This document shows, in pieces, positions 17,844-27,591 of a DNA stretch of 64,000 nt (position 1 is the stretch's first letter; each line of letters begins with the position of its first letter). The stretch is from Mycobacterium sp. ELW1 (lineage in GTDB: Bacteria; Actinomycetota; Actinomycetes; Mycobacteriales; Mycobacteriaceae). The stretch lies in NCBI RefSeq assembly GCF_008329905.1, contig NZ_CP032155.1:5332001-5396000 (forward strand). The letters are read 5' to 3'. The notes under the pieces were generated by a model. That model worked only from the letters and a program-made list of their open reading frames with translations, had not been told where the DNA came from and made no database searches. A program made the position numbers and the translations under genes.

Positions 17844-18008
17844 ATGCCTGCAAAAACAAATCCCACGGATATCGACGATGTCGAGCCCCTGGCCGACAGC
17901 ACGGCGCGCCAAGCCCGTCGCGTCGTCGCGGCCTACGCGAATGATGCCGACGAGTGCCGGGTCTTCCTGTCGATGCTCGGCATTGGGCCCTCAAAGCTCG
18001 AGGCGTAA
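17844..18008 (+). CDS. 54-aa conserved protein upstream of otsA (Rv3489-like)
   Basis: A short ORF (MPAKTNPTDIDDV ... GPSKLEA) ending 3 bp before the otsA GTG. Its length (54 aa) and position match M. tuberculosis Rv3489 as remembered, which supports a real gene. The middle is helical and charged (STARQARRVVAAYANDADE), with a single Cys and no signal or membrane segment. The tight junction implies co-translation with otsA; a regulatory or partner role is possible but unproven. Confidence 0.75.
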   Translation: MPAKTNPTDIDDVEPLADSTARQARRVVAAYANDADECRVFLSMLGIGPSKLEA

Positions 18009-18011
18009 CCG

Positions 18012-19472
18012 GTGTCCGGGGGCAAGAAAGCCGCCCGCTCCGGAGATTCTGATTTCGTGGTGGTCGCCAACCGGCTGCCGATCGACATGGAGCGGCTGCC
18101 CGACGGCAGCGTGACGTGGAAGCGCAGCCCGGGCGGTCTGGTCACCGCGCTGGAGCCGCTGCTGCGTCGCCGGCGTGGCGCGTGGATCGGCTGGCCGGGC
18201 ATCGTCGACGGGCCCGAGGAGCCCATTGTCGAGGACGACATGCAGCTCGTGCCGGTGCGCCTGTCTGCCGAGGATGTCGCCGAGTACTACGAGGGTTTCT
18301 CCAACGCCACCCTGTGGCCGCTGTATCACGATGTGATCGTCAAGCCGATCTACCACCGCGAATGGTGGGATCGCTATGTCGAGGTCAACCGGCGCTTCGC
18401 CGAAGCCACCTCGCGCGCCGCCGCCGAAGGCGCCACGGTGTGGGTTCAGGACTACCAGCTTCAGCTCGTCCCCAAGATGCTGCGGACGCTGCGCCCCGAT
18501 CTGACCATCGGGTTCTTCCTGCACATTCCGTTCCCGCCGGTGGAACTGTTCATGCAGATGCCGTGGCGCACCGAGATCATCGAAGGTCTGCTCGGGGCCG
18601 ACCTCGTCGGCTTCCATCTCCCCGGTGGCGCCCAGAACTTCCTGTTTCTGTCCCGAAGGCTGGTCGGCGCCAACACCTCTCGCGCATCGGTTGGCGTGCG
18701 CTCCCGCTTCGGCGAAGTGCAGCTGGGCTTCCGCACGGTGAAGGTCGGCGCGTTTCCCATCTCGATCGATTCCGCCGACTTGGACAGCAAGGCCCGTAAC
18801 CGCGACGTCCGCAAGCGGGCGAAGGAACTGCGCGCCGAGCTCGGCAATCCGCGCAAGATCCTGCTCGGTGTGGATCGGCTCGACTACACCAAGGGCATCG
18901 ACGTTCGGCTCAAAGCGTTTTCGGAGCTGCTCGCGGAGGGCCGCGCGAAGCGCGACGACACGGTTCTGGTGCAGCTCGCCACGCCCAGCCGCGAGCGGGT
19001 GGAGAGTTATCGGGTGCTGCGCAACGAGATAGAGCAGCAGGTCGGCCACATCAACGGCGAATACGGTGAGGTCGGCCATCCGGTCGTCCACTACATCCAC
19101 CGCCCGGTGCCGCGCGAGGAATTGATCGCGTTCTTCGTGGCGTCCGATGTCATGTTGGTGACGCCGCTGCGCGACGGCATGAACCTGGTCGCCAAGGAGT
19201 ACGTCGCCTGCCGCAGCGATCTCGGCGGAGCGCTGGTCCTCAGTGAATTCACCGGCGCCGCAGCGGAACTCCGCCAGGCTTACCTGACCAACCCGCACGA
19301 TCTCGAGGGCGTCAAGGACACCATCGAAGCCGCCCTCAACCAGACCGCCGAGGAGGGCCGGCGTCGGATGCGGGCGCTACGGCGGCAGGTGCTGGCCCAC
19401 GACGTCGATCGCTGGGCGCGGTCCTTCCTCGACGCGCTGGCCGGTAAGCCAGTCACCGGCGAGGCCGAGTAG
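18012..19472 (+). CDS. otsA: Alpha,alpha-trehalose-phosphate synthase
   Basis: A 486-aa GT20 glycosyltransferase that joins UDP- or ADP-glucose and glucose-6-phosphate to trehalose-6-phosphate. Clear family motifs: [10 protein letters not shown] and SPGGLVTAL near the N-terminus (G6P loop), [35 protein letters not shown] and the sugar-nucleotide segment [13 protein letters not shown]. It starts at GTG 18012, 3 bp after a 54-aa ORF. No otsB phosphatase is nearby. Trehalose feeds trehalose mono- and dimycolate synthesis and stress protection. Confidence 0.96.
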   Translation: MSGGKKAARSGDSDFVVVANRLPIDMERLPDGSVTWKRSPGGLVTALEPLLRRRRGAWIGWPGIVDGPEEPIVEDDMQLVPVRLSAEDVAEYYEGFSNATLWPLYHDVIVKPIYHREWWDRYVEVNRRFAEATSRAAAEGATVWVQDYQLQLVPKMLRTLRPDLTIGFFLHIPFPPVELFMQMPWRTEIIEGLLGADLVGFHLPGGAQNFLFLSRRLVGANTSRASVGVRSRFGEVQLGFRTVKVGAFPISIDSADLDSKARNRDVRKRAKELRAELGNPRKILLGVDRLDYTKGIDVRLKAFSELLAEGRAKRDDTVLVQLATPSRERVESYRVLRNEIEQQVGHINGEYGEVGHPVVHYIHRPVPREELIAFFVASDVMLVTPLRDGMNLVAKEYVACRSDLGGALVLSEFTGAAAELRQAYLTNPHDLEGVKDTIEAALNQTAEEGRRRMRALRRQVLAHDVDRWARSFLDALAGKPVTGEAE

Positions 19473-19485
19473 TCCCTCGGGCCGA

Positions 19486-20406
19486 TCAGTCGCGCAGCAG
19501 GCCCATCACACCGAAGGTGCGCTCCGGGTCGCGGTCGGCGAAGTAGGCCCCCATGGCGGTGCCCAGCGTCGTCGGATCCCAGGCGGCGCCGTCGGCATCG
19601 AACTGATGCTCGGTGGTCGGTGCGGCCACCAACGCGACCGATGGCCCGTAGACGACGAACACCTGTCCGTTGACCTTGTCCGAGGCGGGCGAGGCCAAGA
19701 AGCGCACGAGTGTCACCACGTGTTCGGGCGACAGTGGGTCGACCTCACCGTCGGCGAGATCGGGAGCATCGCCGAATACGTCGGCGGTCATCGCGGTGCG
19801 GGCCCGAGGGGCGATCGCGTTGGCCCGCACACCGTACCGCCCGAGTGCGCGGGAGGCCGTCAGCGTCAGCGCCGTGATGCCGGCCTTGGCGGCACCGTAG
19901 TTGGCCTGGCCGATCGGTCCCGACAGCCCGGCTTCCGACGTGGTGTTGATGATCCGGCCGTAGACCGAGCCACCGTTGTCCTTGGCCTGGTTTCGCCAGT
20001 ACGTCGCGGCGTTGCGGGTCAGCAGGAAGTGTCCGCGCAGGTGCACGGCGATGACCGCGTCCCAGTCCTCGTCGGACATGTTGAACAGCATGCGGTCCCG
20101 GGTGATGCCGGCGTTGTTCACGACGATGCTCAGCCCACCGAGCGAGTCGGCGCAGGACACCAGCTCATCGGCCGTTGAGCGCTGGCTGATGTCGCCGGCC
20201 ACCGCGACACCCTTGGAGCCGGCGGCGCTGATCTCGTCGAGCACGTCGGAGGAATCCAGCGCCTTGGCCATGTCATTGACGACGACGGTTGCGCCGGAGC
20301 GGGCCAACCCGATCGCCTCGGCACGACCGAGGCCCGAGGCGGCACCCGTCACCACGGCGACGCGTCCGGTCAGATCGGTGGCGTCGCCGGTCACTTCTGC
20401 AGTCAA
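19486..20406 (-). CDS. hsd4A: Steroid side-chain SDR (17-beta-HSD/beta-hydroxyacyl-CoA dehydrogenase type)
   Basis: A 306-aa SDR with TGAASGLGRAEAIGLARSG at the cofactor site, NNAGITRDRML, and catalytic YGAAKAGI. Position directly after fdxD and next to fadE26 matches M. tuberculosis Rv3502c. In sterol degraders Hsd4A oxidises side-chain beta-hydroxyacyl-CoA and 17-hydroxy steroid intermediates. The start codon is TTG at 20406, with AGAGG about 10 nt upstream and 13 bp from the fdxD stop, so fdxD-hsd4A form one unit. The gene now abuts otsA with a 13-bp gap, where mce4 genes would be expected. Confidence 0.85.
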   Translation of the reverse strand: MTAEVTGDATDLTGRVAVVTGAASGLGRAEAIGLARSGATVVVNDMAKALDSSDVLDEISAAGSKGVAVAGDISQRSTADELVSCADSLGGLSIVVNNAGITRDRMLFNMSDEDWDAVIAVHLRGHFLLTRNAATYWRNQAKDNGGSVYGRIINTTSEAGLSGPIGQANYGAAKAGITALTLTASRALGRYGVRANAIAPRARTAMTADVFGDAPDLADGEVDPLSPEHVVTLVRFLASPASDKVNGQVFVVYGPSVALVAAPTTEHQFDADGAAWDPTTLGTAMGAYFADRDPERTFGVMGLLRD

Positions 20407-20419
20407 CTTACTAATACCT

Positions 20420-20611
20420 CTAGTCTTTGCGGGTCAATGCTGCGCGAGGGCATTCGGCGATGGACTGCTCGGCCAGCGCCTCCTGGTCGGCGGGGATCGG
20501 ATCTTTGGTCACGATCACGTAGTCCTCGTCGTCCAGTTCGAACAGGTCCGGCGCGATTCCCACACAGACAGCGTTACCTTCACAACGATCACGGTCGACT
20601 TCGACTCGCAT
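20420..20611 (-). CDS. fdxD: [3Fe-4S] ferredoxin
   Basis: A 63-aa ferredoxin with the three-Cys pattern CEGNAVC plus a distal CP (AECPRA), typical of actinobacterial 3Fe-4S ferredoxins that serve cytochromes P450. An AGGAGG site precedes the ATG. Same length and position as M. tuberculosis Rv3503c. It is divergent from fadE26, with a KstR box between them, and is a plausible electron donor to the sterol P450 encoded at 32-33 kb. Confidence 0.92.
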   Translation of the reverse strand: MRVEVDRDRCEGNAVCVGIAPDLFELDDEDYVIVTKDPIPADQEALAEQSIAECPRAALTRKD

Positions 20612-20715
20612 GACAACCTCCTTGGCTTACAGACCCCGACGGCCGGGCGTTCGCAGCACCACGATACGACCAGATCGATCCATATCCCGGCCTAACGGGC
20701 GCTGGACCACAAGAC

Positions 20716-20729
20716 TAGAACGTGTTACA
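20716..20729. promoter_or_regulatory. KstR operator (fdxD-hsd4A / fadE26)
   Basis: TAGAACGTGTTACA, a full match to TnnAACnnGTTnnA, lies between the divergent fdxD and fadE26 genes (105 bp and 58 bp from their starts). KstR is the TetR-type repressor that is released by a CoA thioester of a cholesterol catabolite. The identical 14-mer occurs at 30376. Confidence 0.85.
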
Positions 20730-20786
20730 ACCAGGAGTGTCGGCGGGTCGTCGACAGCAAGCAACTTTCAGCGAAGGATCGAGTCG

Positions 20787-21971
20787 ATGCGGATCAGTTA
20801 CACCCCCGAACAAGAGGAGCTGCGCCGCGAGCTGCGCTCGTACTTCGGCAAGCTGATGACGCCGGAACGCCTGGAAGCACTCACGTCGACCTCGGGCGGC
20901 GAGATCGGCACCGGCAACATCTACCGCGAGACCGTCTCCCAGATGGGCAAGGACGGCTGGCTCACGCTGAACTGGCCCGAGGAGTACGGCGGCCAGAACC
21001 GCGACCCGATGGATTCGCTGATCTTCACCGACGAGGCAGCCATCGCCGGCGCACCGGTTCCCTTCCTGACGATCAACAGCGTCGCGCCGACGATCATGGC
21101 GTTCGGCACCGAAGAGCAGAAGAAGTTCTACCTGCCCAAGATCGCCTCGGGTGATCTGCACTTCGCGATCGGCTACTCCGAACCCGGCGCGGGCACCGAC
21201 CTGGCGGCGTTGCGCACGACCGCGGTGCAGGACGGCGACGACTACGTGGTCAACGGTCAGAAGATGTGGACCAGCCTGATCCAGTACGCCGACTACGTCT
21301 GGCTGGCGGTGCGCACCAACCCGGAGGCGAAGAAGCACCGCGGCATCTCGGTGCTGATCGTCCCGACCACCGCCGACGGTTTCTCCTGGACTCCGGTGCA
21401 CACGATGGCCGGCGTCGGCACCAGCGCCACCTACTACCAGGATGTCCGCGTTCCGGTGAGCAGCCGGGTGGGCGAGGAGAACGGTGGCTGGAAACTCGTC
21501 ACCAACCAGCTCAACCACGAACGGGTCGCGCTGGTGTCGGCCCAGCCGATCTTCCTGGCACTCAACCAGGTTCGGGAGTGGGCGCAGAACACCAAGGACG
21601 CCCACGGCAACCGCCTCATCGACTCCGAATGGGTGCAACTCAACCTCGCGCGTGTGCTGGCCAAGGGCGAATACCTCAAGCTGATCAACTGGGAGCTGGC
21701 GTCGGCCAAGAGTGGCACGCTGAGCCCCGCCGATGCCTCTGCGGCCAAGGTCTTCGGCACCGAGCTGGCCACCGAGGCCTACCGGTTGTTGATGGAGATC
21801 CTCGGACCCTCAGCAACTCTGCGTCAGGATTCGCCGAGCGCTCTGCTCCGCGGGCGGATCGAGCGCATGCACCGCGCGGCACTGATCCTCACCTTCGGTG
21901 GCGGCACCAACGAGATCCAGCGCGACATCATCGGCATGGTCGCCCTCGGCCTGCCCCGAGTCAACCGCTAA
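20787..21971 (+). CDS. fadE26: Acyl-CoA dehydrogenase, sterol side chain (ChsE4-type)
   Basis: A 394-aa acyl-CoA dehydrogenase starting at MRISYTPEQEELR; the frame upstream is non-coding and contains the KstR box. It has the FAD/substrate segments FAIGYSEPGAGTDLAALRT and QKMWTS and the C-terminal FGGGTNEIQRDIIGM. In M. tuberculosis FadE26 and FadE27 form an alpha2beta2 enzyme (ChsE4-ChsE5) that dehydrogenates sterol side-chain CoA thioesters. fadE27 follows after 26 bp. Confidence 0.93.
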   Translation: MRISYTPEQEELRRELRSYFGKLMTPERLEALTSTSGGEIGTGNIYRETVSQMGKDGWLTLNWPEEYGGQNRDPMDSLIFTDEAAIAGAPVPFLTINSVAPTIMAFGTEEQKKFYLPKIASGDLHFAIGYSEPGAGTDLAALRTTAVQDGDDYVVNGQKMWTSLIQYADYVWLAVRTNPEAKKHRGISVLIVPTTADGFSWTPVHTMAGVGTSATYYQDVRVPVSSRVGEENGGWKLVTNQLNHERVALVSAQPIFLALNQVREWAQNTKDAHGNRLIDSEWVQLNLARVLAKGEYLKLINWELASAKSGTLSPADASAAKVFGTELATEAYRLLMEILGPSATLRQDSPSALLRGRIERMHRAALILTFGGGTNEIQRDIIGMVALGLPRVNR

Positions 21972-21997
21972 ACGACCCGAGAAGATTTAGGACCACC

Positions 21998-23095
21998 ATG
22001 GATTTCACCAGAACAGAAGCGGCACAGGATCTTTCGGGGCTCGTCGGCACCATCGTCGATGCCGTCTGCACCCCACAGCATCAGCGTGAGCTCGACGGCC
22101 TCGAGCAGCGCTTCGACACCGAACTGTGGCGCAAGCTGATCGACGCCGACATCTTGTCCACCGCCGCACCGGAATCGGTGGGCGGCGCCGGGTTCGGCGT
22201 CCTGGAGCAGACGGCGATCCTGGCGGCGCTGGGCCGCCAGCTGGCCGCGGTGCCCTACCTGGAGTCGGTCGTCCTCGGGGCCGGAGCGCTGGGCCGGGTC
22301 GGCACGCCGGAACTGCGCGAGCAGTGGGCGGCCCCCGCGGTGGCCGGCGAGAAGATCCTGACTGTTGCCCTCGACGGCGAATTCGGCCAGGGACCGGTGC
22401 AGGCCGCCGCCTCCGGTGACGGGTTCCGGCTGACGGGCACCCGCACCCAGGTTCCGTTCGGTCCGGTCGCGGACGCGTTCCTGGTTCCCGCCGAAACCGA
22501 TTCCGGCACAAAGGTCTTCCTGGTCGCGAAGGATGACGCCGGAGTATCGGTGACGCCGTTGCTGACCACCGGACTGAACAGCTCGGGTGAGCTCGATCTC
22601 GCCGGCGTCGAGGTCGGGGCCGATCGGGTGGTCGGTGACGCCGAGGTGCTGGCGTGGTTGACCACACACAAGACGTTGGGGTACACCGCCTTCCAGCTCG
22701 GCGTGCTGGAGCGTGCGCTCGAGTTGACCGCCGAGTACGCCCGCACCCGCGAGCAGTTCGACCGGCCGATCGGCAGCTTCCAGGCGGTCTCCGCCCGACT
22801 TGCCGACGACTACATCGACGTCAAGGGTCTGGGGCTGGCGTTGGTCCAAGCCTCCTGGCGACTGTCGGAGGACTTGCCCGCCGACCCCGAAGTGGCCACC
22901 GCCGCGTTCTGGGCAGCCGAGGCGGGACACCGCGTCGCCCACACCACCGTGCATGTCCACGGCGGTGTCGGAATCGACGTCGACCACCAGGTGCACCGAT
23001 ACTTCCTCACCGCCAAGCAGATCGAGTTCGCGTTGGGCGGCGCCACCGCACAGCTGCGGCAGATCGGCCGTGAGCTGGCCGACACGCCGGCTTGA
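21998..23095 (+). CDS. fadE27: Acyl-CoA dehydrogenase, sterol side chain (ChsE5-type)
   Basis: A 365-aa partner subunit starting at MDFTRTEAAQDL. Typical acyl-CoA dehydrogenase C-terminal features are present (RTREQFDRPIGSFQAV, HVHGGVGIDVDHQVHRY), while the N-terminal half is more diverged, as expected of the beta subunit of the ChsE4-ChsE5 heterotetramer. Its stop overlaps a possible TTG start of fadD17 by 4 bp, with a GTG 12 bp later. Confidence 0.93.
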   Translation: MDFTRTEAAQDLSGLVGTIVDAVCTPQHQRELDGLEQRFDTELWRKLIDADILSTAAPESVGGAGFGVLEQTAILAALGRQLAAVPYLESVVLGAGALGRVGTPELREQWAAPAVAGEKILTVALDGEFGQGPVQAAASGDGFRLTGTRTQVPFGPVADAFLVPAETDSGTKVFLVAKDDAGVSVTPLLTTGLNSSGELDLAGVEVGADRVVGDAEVLAWLTTHKTLGYTAFQLGVLERALELTAEYARTREQFDRPIGSFQAVSARLADDYIDVKGLGLALVQASWRLSEDLPADPEVATAAFWAAEAGHRVAHTTVHVHGGVGIDVDHQVHRYFLTAKQIEFALGGATAQLRQIGRELADTPA

Positions 23096-23103
23096 CCGGA
23101 TCG

Positions 23104-25138
23104 GTGAACCAGCCGACCGTCACCGGCCTGCTGGCGCGGCTGGCCGACGTCGAGGATCGCGGCATCCACGCCGACGATGGCTCGTATTCGACCTGGCGCC
23201 AACACATTCAGGACGCCGCCGACCTGGCGGCGGCATGCAGGGCTCGGCTCGATCCGGCCAAGCCCCGACCCGGACATCCTGGCTGCTGCGCGCGGCTGGC
23301 CGACCGTCGACCGCCGCCGTGCGAGCGCAGGCGTGCGGGCATCACGCCGAGCGCCGTCGGCTGGCTCGATCGACCGGCCGCCATAGCGCGATTCAGTGAC
23401 GCCCGCCCGATGCGCGGGCGCCTGCATGCACGCCGCCGAGCCTCGGCGTCGTGCCGGCCAGAGCGCGCGCCCACTGCGCCCCGCATGTCGGCGTGCTGCT
23501 GGGCAACACGCCGTTCTTCTCGTCGCTGCTGGTGGCGGCCGCGATGGCCGGGCTGGTTCCGGTCGGGCTGAATCCGACCCGCCGCGGCGAGGCGCTGGCG
23601 CGTGACATCGCGACCGCCGACTGCCAGCTGGTGCTTGCCGATGGCGACGACGTCGGACCGCAGACCTACGGCGCCGGTTTCGTCCCCGAGGGCATGGCCG
23701 TCATCGATGTCGGTTCGGCCGCATGGGCCGACGAGCTCGGCCAGTACCGGGGGCGCCGATCTCGTTCGCGCCCAGCACGTCCGACGACCTGTTCATGCTG
23801 ATCTTCACCTCCGGCACCAGCGGTGACCCGAAGGCGGTGCGCTGCACGCACGAGAAAGTGGCGTTTCCCGGAGTGATGCTGGCCGAAGATTCGGCTCGGA
23901 CCGGCCGACACCTATCTCGACCGCGACCCTGTCCGTCGATGCCGTTGTTCCACTCCAATGCGGTGATGGCGGGGGGCGGTCGCGGTGGCGGCAGGGGCCT
24001 CGATTGCGTTGCGCCGCAAGTTCTCCGCCTCCCAGTCACGGGGGTCGCCGATCTCGTTCGCGCCCAGCACGTCCGACGACCTGTTCATGCTGATCTTCAC
24101 CTCCGGCACCAGCGGTGACCGAAGGCGGTGCGCTGCACGCACGAGAAAGTGGCGTTTCCCGGAGTGATGCTGGCCGAAAGATTCGGTCTCGGACCGGCCG
24201 ACACCTGTTACCTGTCGATGCCGTTGTTCCACTCCAATGCGGTGATGGCGGGCTGGGCGGTCGCGGTGGCGGCAGGGGCCTCGATTGCGTTGCGCCGCAA
24301 GTTCTCCGCCTCCCAGTTCATCGCTGATGCCCGTCGGTTCAACGCCACCTACGCCAATTACGTGGGCAAGCCGATGTCCTACATCCTGGCCACCCCGGCG
24401 CGTCCGGACGATGCCGACAACCCGCTGCGGGTGGTCTACGGCAACGAAGCCGCGCCGCGCGACATCGACCGGTTCGCCAAGCGTTTCGGCGTGACGGTGG
24501 TCGACGGGTTCGGATCCACCGAGGGCGGCGTCAACATCGCCCGCACCCCGGACACCCCCGAGGGTGCGCTGGGGCCGTTGCCCGAGGGTCTCGAGATCGT
24601 CGACGTCGAGACCGGCGAACCGTGCCCGCCCGGGGTCATCGGTGAACTGGTCAACCTCACCGGGCCCGGCAACTTCCGCGGGTACTACAACGCCTCGGAC
24701 GCCGAGTCGGAGCGCATGACCGGCGGCGTCTACCACAGTGGCGATCTGGCCTACCGCGACGACGACGGCTATGTGCACTTCGCCGGCCGGCTGGGCGACT
24801 GGATGCGGGTCGACGGTGAGAACCTGGGCACCGCACCGATAGAGCGGGTGCTGATGCGCTACCCCGACGTGACCGAGGCGGCCGTCTACGCCATCCCCGA
24901 TCCGACGGTCGGGGATCGGGTGATGGCCGCGCTGGTCATGCCCGAGGGCACGACGTTCGACGTGACCGACTTCCGGACGTTCTTGACCGCCCAAAGCGAC
25001 CTCGGGCCCAAACAGTGGCCGGCGTTCGTGCGGGTCAGCACGGCTTTGCCGCGCACCGAGACGTTCAAGATCATCAAGCGCAGGCTGTCCGCCGAGGCAC
25101 TGGAGTGCGCCGACCCGGTGTTCGAGATACCGCGCTGA
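23104..25138 (+). pseudogene. fadD17: Steroid acyl-CoA ligase, reading frame broken by noisy duplications
   Basis: An ANL-type acyl-CoA ligase read in at least three frames. The N-terminal part (VNQPTVTGLLARL ... RARLDPAKP) is followed by about 215 bp (roughly 23266-23481) that is a degraded copy of the bases just before it; the frame resumes at PHVGVLLGNTPFF. A second, 292-bp-offset duplication covers LIFTSGTSGDPKAV, the ATP-binding loop. From 24128 the frame runs cleanly to the end (FGSTEGG, YHSGDLAYRDD, GRLGDWMRVDGENL). Removing both duplications leaves about 1.53 kb, the size expected for FadD17 (about 500 aa in M. tuberculosis). The indels sit in homopolymers, so assembly error is more likely than a true pseudogene. 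Confidence 0.8.
23755..24333 (+). repeat. Near-identical direct duplication inside fadD17
   Basis: The block beginning GCCGATCTCGTTCGCGCCC at 23755 recurs at 24047, an offset of 292 bp, and stays recognisable for about 280 bp, to the shared TTCTCCGCCTCCCAG. Copy 1 contains small indels and a scrambled patch (around 23885-23940); copy 2 encodes a clean protein. The pattern suggests an unresolved overlap between two reads or contigs. Confidence 0.8.
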
Positions 25139-25176
25139 CCCATCGCGTTCAGATGGCGATGAGATGGTGCGCGGCT

Positions 25177-26733
25177 CTAGCCGGTGATCGAGGGCATGAC
25201 CGCCTCGATGAGGTGCGGTCCCGGTTCCTCGAAGGCCCACCGTAGCGCGTCGGCAAGCTCCTCGGCAGTGCCCACCCTTCGGGCCGGAACGCCCATACCT
25301 TTCGATATGCGAACGAAATCGATAGTGGGACTGGTCAAGTCGAGCAGTGACTCGGCTTTCGGACCCGGCCGCTCCCCCACCGCCTCGGCGCCCACCCGCT
25401 GCAGTTCGATGCGCAGGATGTCGTAGGCGCGGTTGGCGTAGACGACCGTGGTGACGTCGAGCTGTTCGCGGGCCTGCGTCCACAGCGCCGAGATCGTGTA
25501 CATCGCCGAACCGTCGGACTCCAGACACAGCACCGGGCGCTCCGGCGCGGCGATCGCGGCACCGACCGACACCGGCAGCGCATACCCGATCGCGCCGCCG
25601 GTCAAGGTGAGCCAGTCATGCGCCGGGGCGCCTGCCGTGGCTTGGGCCAGAAGGACTCCCGACGTGTTCGACTCGTCGACGACGATGGCATGTTCGGGCA
25701 GCAGCGCACCGATCACGTCGGCGGAGGTCACCACGTTGAGCGGACCGCTCGGCAATGACGGCCGCGACGGCGCCGCGGTGGCAGCGGTCTCGGTCGGCGC
25801 CATCCGGTCGGCCAGCACGCTCAGTGCGGCCCTGGCGCCGACCGGCCCGGCCAGCGTGTGAACCACACAGCCCTCGGGCACCAGATCGCTCGGCTTGCCG
25901 GGATACGCGAAGAACGACACCGGGTGCGGCGCACCGGCCAGCACCAGATGTCGGGCCCCGGCGAGCTGGGCGGTCGCCGCTTCGGCGAAGTAGGCCAGTC
26001 GCTCGACGGCCGGCAAGCCGGCCCCGCGCTCCAGGCGCGCCGGGAAGGTCTCGCACAACACCTGAGCCCCGCACGTCTGCGCGAGCCTGACCGCCGCGGA
26101 CAAGCCGTCCGCACCGGTGGCGTCACCGCCGACCATGATGACCGTCGGCTCGCCCGACCGCAGCGCCGACTCGATCTGTTCGGCATCGTGAAGGATTGCT
26201 GCCGGCTGTGCCGCAACCTCTTTCACCCCGGAGGCGCCCTCATCCCACGAGACATTTGCGGGCAGGATCAGCGTGGCGATGTGCCGGTGGGCGCGGGCGG
26301 ACGCGATGGCCTCGGCGGTATCGGCAGCCACGTCGGCGACCGCCATGGTGCGGCGGAGCCAGCCCGACACGGTCTGAGCCACCGAGTCGATATCGGACTC
26401 CAGCGGCGCGTCGTACTTCTTGTGATAGGTGGCGTGGTCGCCGACGACCACGACCGCAGGCACATGTGCCCGCCGCGCGTTGTGCAGGTTGGCCAGGCCG
26501 TTACCCAGTCCCGGGCCCAGGTGCAGCAGGACCGCGGCGGGCTCGTCCGCGATGCGGGCGTAACCGTCGGCAGCCCCGGTGGCGACGCCCTCGAAAAGGG
26601 TGAGCACACCACGCATCTGCGGCACGGTGTCTAGCGCGGCGACGAAGTGCATCTCCGAGGTTCCGGGGTTGGCGAAGCACACCCGCACACCGTGGTCGAC
26701 CAGGGTCGAGATCAGTGCCTGTGCGCCGTTCAC
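25177..26733 (-). CDS. ilvX: Thiamine-diphosphate enzyme, acetolactate synthase-like
   Basis: A 518-aa ThDP-dependent enzyme. The N-terminal pyrimidine-binding domain has NPGTSEMHF and the conserved Glu in TLFEGVATGAADGYAR; the C-terminal domain has the ThDP/Mg motif LESDGSAMYT followed by an Asn. Start is GTG 26733, giving a GTGA overlap with the preceding amidohydrolase gene. Position matches M. tuberculosis Rv3509c (IlvX), a KstR-cluster gene of uncertain reaction; true acetolactate synthase activity is doubtful given the sterol context. Confidence 0.88.
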   Translation of the reverse strand: MNGAQALISTLVDHGVRVCFANPGTSEMHFVAALDTVPQMRGVLTLFEGVATGAADGYARIADEPAAVLLHLGPGLGNGLANLHNARRAHVPAVVVVGDHATYHKKYDAPLESDIDSVAQTVSGWLRRTMAVADVAADTAEAIASARAHRHIATLILPANVSWDEGASGVKEVAAQPAAILHDAEQIESALRSGEPTVIMVGGDATGADGLSAAVRLAQTCGAQVLCETFPARLERGAGLPAVERLAYFAEAATAQLAGARHLVLAGAPHPVSFFAYPGKPSDLVPEGCVVHTLAGPVGARAALSVLADRMAPTETAATAAPSRPSLPSGPLNVVTSADVIGALLPEHAIVVDESNTSGVLLAQATAGAPAHDWLTLTGGAIGYALPVSVGAAIAAPERPVLCLESDGSAMYTISALWTQAREQLDVTTVVYANRAYDILRIELQRVGAEAVGERPGPKAESLLDLTSPTIDFVRISKGMGVPARRVGTAEELADALRWAFEEPGPHLIEAVMPSITG

Positions 26734-27563
26734 GCGGCCACAGCCCCGAGTTTGGCGAACACCCGCGTCGCATTGTCGTGCAGATACGCCGAACGAGCCG
26801 ACTCGGACAACCCGAGTTCGGCGAGGCCGTCCAGCGCGTGCGTGTGTCCGATCATCGGATAGTTGGTGCCGAACAACACTTTCCGCGCACCGGTGCCGGT
26901 CTTCATAAAGCTCACGAGCTCCTTCGGTAGCCGCCGGGAGGTGTAGGCCGAGGTGTCGATGTAGACGTTCTCGTGTTTGCGGGACACGGCGACCATCTCT
27001 TCGGTCCAGGGATAGCCGACATGACCGCAGACGATCGTCAGTTCGGGGAAGTCCAGGGCGATCTCGTCGATGTAGGGAATCGGCCGACCGGTCTCCGACG
27101 GTCGCAACGGACCCGTGTGGCCAACCTGCGTGCAGAACGGCACCCCGAGTTCGACGCATTCGGCGAACAGCGGGTAGTAACGACGATCGGTCGGGGGTGC
27201 ACCCCACAGCCATGGCACCACTCGTAGCCCGACGAAGCCGTCATCACGGACCCGCCTGCGCAGTTCCCGGACCGCGTCCATCGGGCGGTCGAGATCCACT
27301 GCGGCCAACCCCGCGAACCTCGTCGGGTGTTGGCGAACCCATTCGGCTACTTCGTCGTTGGACACCAGGTCCGCACCGTGTGGACCACGCCAGGCACTGA
27401 GCAGGCCGACCCCGACGCCGGCGGCATCCATCGCGGAAACGGTGACATCGATCGGCAGGTCACCCTCGGGGATCCGCCCGCCGGTCCACCGACGCAGCGA
27501 CGCGAGGAAATCGCTGGCCAGAAACCGCCGGGTGGGGTGCTGCATCCACACGTCGATGGTCAT
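26730..27563 (-). CDS. Amidohydrolase family (COG2159-like) protein
   Basis: A 277-aa TIM-barrel metal-dependent hydrolase or decarboxylase. Motifs include the N-terminal VWMQHP stretch, FAGLAAVDL, the H in TQVGHTGPL, IVCGHVGYPW and GTNYPMIGH. The usual HxH is not seen at the N-terminus, so metal binding may differ. It matches the position of M. tuberculosis Rv3510c. It is co-translated with ilvX through a 4-bp overlap. Role in sterol catabolism not established. Confidence 0.85.
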   Translation of the reverse strand: MTIDVWMQHPTRRFLASDFLASLRRWTGGRIPEGDLPIDVTVSAMDAAGVGVGLLSAWRGPHGADLVSNDEVAEWVRQHPTRFAGLAAVDLDRPMDAVRELRRRVRDDGFVGLRVVPWLWGAPPTDRRYYPLFAECVELGVPFCTQVGHTGPLRPSETGRPIPYIDEIALDFPELTIVCGHVGYPWTEEMVAVSRKHENVYIDTSAYTSRRLPKELVSFMKTGTGARKVLFGTNYPMIGHTHALDGLAELGLSESARSAYLHDNATRVFAKLGAVAA

Positions 27564-27591
27564 CGCATTCGACTGTAGACGCGCGGCGCAC

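Noticed and set aside
23912..25528. 538-codon minus-strand frame across fadD17 and the end of ilvX
   Set aside because: It crosses two real genes and the duplicated region; no protein motifs.
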